8,005 nt of DNA from an uncultured Bacteroidota bacterium (GTDB lineage Bacteria; Bacteroidota; Bacteroidia; Chitinophagales; Chitinophagaceae): positions 1 through 8,005 of the forward strand of contig CAINOM010000588.1 of assembly GCA_903851455.1 (NCBI GenBank). Direction: 5' to 3'. Both the position numbers and the translations under genes were made by a program. Shown here piece by piece: positions 5,966 to 8,005 of the stretch (its first letter is position 1; each line of letters opens with the position of its first letter). The notes beneath the pieces were generated by a model. It did no database searches, had not been told where the DNA came from, and was given only the letters and a program-made list of their open reading frames with translations.

Positions 5966-8005
5966 ATGAGAAAAAATTGGCTGTTCCTTATTTTAGCGAC
6001 GATACTCGTTACTGTTCATTACGATTCCAATGCACAATCGAAAAATGTAAAGAAATACAAAAGCAGGCCGTTCGATCCAACCAATGGTATGTCTTACGGT
6101 AAAAAAATGCAGTACGCTAATGATCTTTATGCGGCGGGCAGTTATTTCAACGCGATCGATTATTATCAACAGTTAAAATCACAGGATGAGCGTAATCCTT
6201 TTATTACCTATCAGCTTGCAGATTGTTACCGGTTCACACGCGACTATGTCCTTTCTGCGCACTACTATGCTGAAGTAACACATTCGTCTAAGAAGACTTA
6301 TCCACTGGCTACCTATTATGCTGGCCTTATGCTCAAGCAACAGGGTGAGTACCAGGAGGCTATAGCTTTATTTAACGAGTTCCTTGCCGATAATAAGAAA
6401 TCAGCGCAGCGCCCTGTATTGAGGGGTGTTGATGCAATCGATAAAAACCCGGACAGGACTATTGATCCTAAGGTGATGAAGGACCTGAAGAAAAGGGCCA
6501 AGATGGAGATTGAAGGCTGTACAATGGCCATCACTTCCATCAAGGATCCTAAGCCGGTTACTATCATCAATGCAGGACCAAACGTAAACACAGTTCGCAC
6601 GGAGCTTTCTCCATTACCATTGGGTGACTCTGCGCTGTTGTTCTCTACATCAGGCCGTAATACCGGTAACCCACGCCAGACTGATCAGCGTTATAACATG
6701 GACGAAGACCATTACCTGGAGCAGTTTTTCTATACGCACAAGCAACCAGGTTTTGTAGATTCGTTCCAGTGGCCTTTACCTTTCTATGACGGTAATTTCA
6801 ACGATCCAAATCAGCATACCGGTAACGGTTGTTTCAGCGCCGGCGGTGACTGGTTCTACTTTACAAGGTGTAATGAAAGGGATACAATGATCCTTACCTG
6901 TCACATCTTCAGTTCGCAGTTCGGAGCTACCGGTTGGGGCACACCAACACTTGTTGAAGGTGGTATCAACGATAACAATTCGAGCACAATGCCTTATGTG
7001 GCTAAGGTGGGAAAGAAGGAAATTCTGTTCTTCTCGTCTAACCGTAAGACACAGAGCCGCGGCGGATATGATATATGGTATTCGGTGATCGACCCACGTA
7101 ACCATAGCTATCGTCGTCCACAGAACTGCGGTAAGAACATTAACACCAGTTCAGACGAAATCACTCCTTACTACGATACCCGTGAGCAGAAGTTATACTT
7201 CGCTTCGAACGGACGTAAGTCTTTCGGTGGTTTTGATATTTACTCTGCAGAAGGCGGCCCATCACGTTACAAGAACGTTCAGAACATGGGTTACCCGATC
7301 AACACGTCTGCTGATGAGCTTTATTACATTAAGGATCCAGTGGGCAAGCCAGACGCTTATGTGGTTTCTAACCGTATCGGTTCTTTCGCATTGAAAAACC
7401 CAACTTGCTGTAATGACATCTGGCGCATACAGCAGGAGCCAAGGCTTGTTGTTATCGGTAAGGTGCTGAACAAAAAATCACAGCAGCTGGAACCACAAAC
7501 TGTTGTTAAGATGATCGATCAGAAGGGCGAAATGAATACTTACAACTCTGAAGACGGTAACTTCCTGTTCAATATGTCACGCGGTCATTCTTATGTGATC
7601 ACCGGTGACAAACAGGGATATACGTCTACCCGTGCATCTGTGAGCACCATGGAGATCAAGCGTTCTGATCCGGATGATACCGTACTCGTTACAATATTCC
7701 TGGACAGCATCAAGAACAGTTTCAGTGTGAGCAATATCTATTATGATTACGATAAGGCTACACTTCGTGCAGAGTCGGTTGCTTCTCTTGACTCAGTTGT
7801 AAACTTCCTGAAGGATAACCCATCAATCACTGTTGAGATATACTCTTACACGGACTCAAAGGGTACACCGGAATATAACCTTGCACTGTCTCAGCGCCGT
7901 GCACAATCTGTACTTGACTATCTTGAAAAAACAGGTGTAGACAGGGGCAGGCTGACAGCGAAAGGATTTGGCTATAAGAATGCCGCTGCTCCAAACGAAG
8001 TGAAT
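5966..8005 (+). CDS. PorE-like TPR / beta-propeller / OmpA C-terminal protein (runs off the right edge)
   Basis: The first 680 codons of an envelope protein with the domain order of PorE, the T9SS component proposed to tie the machinery to peptidoglycan. Seen: signal peptide 1-23 (cut SNA|Q); about three TPR helical pairs at 43-145 (YANDLYAAGSYFNAIDYYQQ, YQLADCYRF, YYAGLMLKQQGEYQEAIALF); a WD40/PD40-type propeller at about 210-490 with blade motifs ILFFSSNRKTQSRGGYDIWY and LYFASNGRKSFGGFDIYSA; a carboxypeptidase-regulatory-like beta domain at about 493-580 (VIGKVLNKKSQQLEP, EDGNFLFNM); and an OmpA C-terminal domain from about 588 (IYYDYDKATLR). Asp630 in YTDSKG and Arg645 in SQRRAQSV stand where E. 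coli OmpA has its peptidoglycan-binding Asp271 and Arg286. The first cysteine is residue 86, so unlike P. gingivalis PorE this is not a lipoprotein. The last part of the OmpA domain and the stop lie outside the window. The start has no Shine-Dalgarno and is placed by the signal peptide. A terminator upstream makes it a separate unit. Genes with this architecture occur as paralogues, so it need not be the core PorE. Confidence 0.88.
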   Translation, partial: MRKNWLFLILATILVTVHYDSNAQSKNVKKYKSRPFDPTNGMSYGKKMQYANDLYAAGSYFNAIDYYQQLKSQDERNPFITYQLADCYRFTRDYVLSAHYYAEVTHSSKKTYPLATYYAGLMLKQQGEYQEAIALFNEFLADNKKSAQRPVLRGVDAIDKNPDRTIDPKVMKDLKKRAKMEIEGCTMAITSIKDPKPVTIINAGPNVNTVRTELSPLPLGDSALLFSTSGRNTGNPRQTDQRYNMDEDHYLEQFFYTHKQPGFVDSFQWPLPFYDGNFNDPNQHTGNGCFSAGGDWFYFTRCNERDTMILTCHIFSSQFGATGWGTPTLVEGGINDNNSSTMPYVAKVGKKEILFFSSNRKTQSRGGYDIWYSVIDPRNHSYRRPQNCGKNINTSSDEITPYYDTREQKLYFASNGRKSFGGFDIYSAEGGPSRYKNVQNMGYPINTSADELYYIKDPVGKPDAYVVSNRIGSFALKNPTCCNDIWRIQQEPRLVVIGKVLNKKSQQLEPQTVVKMIDQKGEMNTYNSEDGNFLFNMSRGHSYVITGDKQGYTSTRASVSTMEIKRSDPDDTVLVTIFLDSIKNSFSVSNIYYDYDKATLRAESVASLDSVVNFLKDNPSITVEIYSYTDSKGTPEYNLALSQRRAQSVLDYLEKTGVDRGRLTAKGFGYKNAAAPNEVN

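Noticed and set aside
6316..7394. Short ORFs on both strands inside the PorE-like gene
   Set aside because: The plus-strand frame from 5966 is open to the edge and encodes continuous TPR, propeller, CRD and OmpA domains, so these are shadows.
1..8005. Mobile element, tRNA/rRNA, CRISPR array or defence system
   Set aside because: No transposase, integrase, nuclease, tRNA-like fold or repeat-spacer array was seen; the genes form an ordinary T9SS-type envelope locus beside ftsK.

Overview
The window comes from a member of the Bacteroidota, most likely a Chitinophagales/Sphingobacteriales-type soil or water bacterium. The evidence is a type IX secretion system (T9SS) type B sorting domain, a PorP/SprF family outer-membrane protein, a PorE-like OmpA protein, start codons without Shine-Dalgarno sequences, and a TAnnTTTG-type promoter element. 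The genus cannot be fixed from the sequence.

Layout. Positions 875 down to 1 (minus strand) hold the N-terminal 291 codons of a four-TM FtsK-type DNA translocase, cut by the window edge before its motor domain. Positions 876-1061 are an AT-rich divergent intergenic region with one good Bacteroidota promoter candidate facing right and an 8-bp inverted repeat. Positions 1062-4784 encode a 1240-residue secreted adhesin-like protein: signal peptide, choice-of-anchor L domain, Calx-beta-like segment, eight PKD/Ig-like repeats interrupted by one unrelated module, and a C-terminal T9SS type B sorting domain. Positions 4808-5860, only 23 bp downstream, encode a PorP/SprF family beta-barrel. A clear rho-independent terminator follows at 5883-5921. 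From 5966 to the right edge runs a separate gene for a TPR / PD40 beta-propeller / carboxypeptidase-regulatory-like / OmpA C-terminal protein with the domain order of PorE, truncated by the window end inside the OmpA domain.

How the genes fit together. Type B sorting-domain proteins are exported by the T9SS and typically need a PorP/SprF-like partner encoded next to them, so the first two rightward genes look like a cargo-partner operon. The PorE-like protein downstream would sit in the periplasm and bind peptidoglycan through its OmpA domain, probably as an envelope anchor for such machinery. It has its own transcription unit or depends on read-through. ftsK is a housekeeping chromosome-segregation gene and is functionally unrelated.

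I see no evidence of a wholly undescribed system, mobile element, CRISPR array or RNA gene. The most unusual features are the two-domain (A/B) super-repeat and the foreign module inside the big adhesin, and the PorE-like protein's lack of a lipoprotein cysteine.
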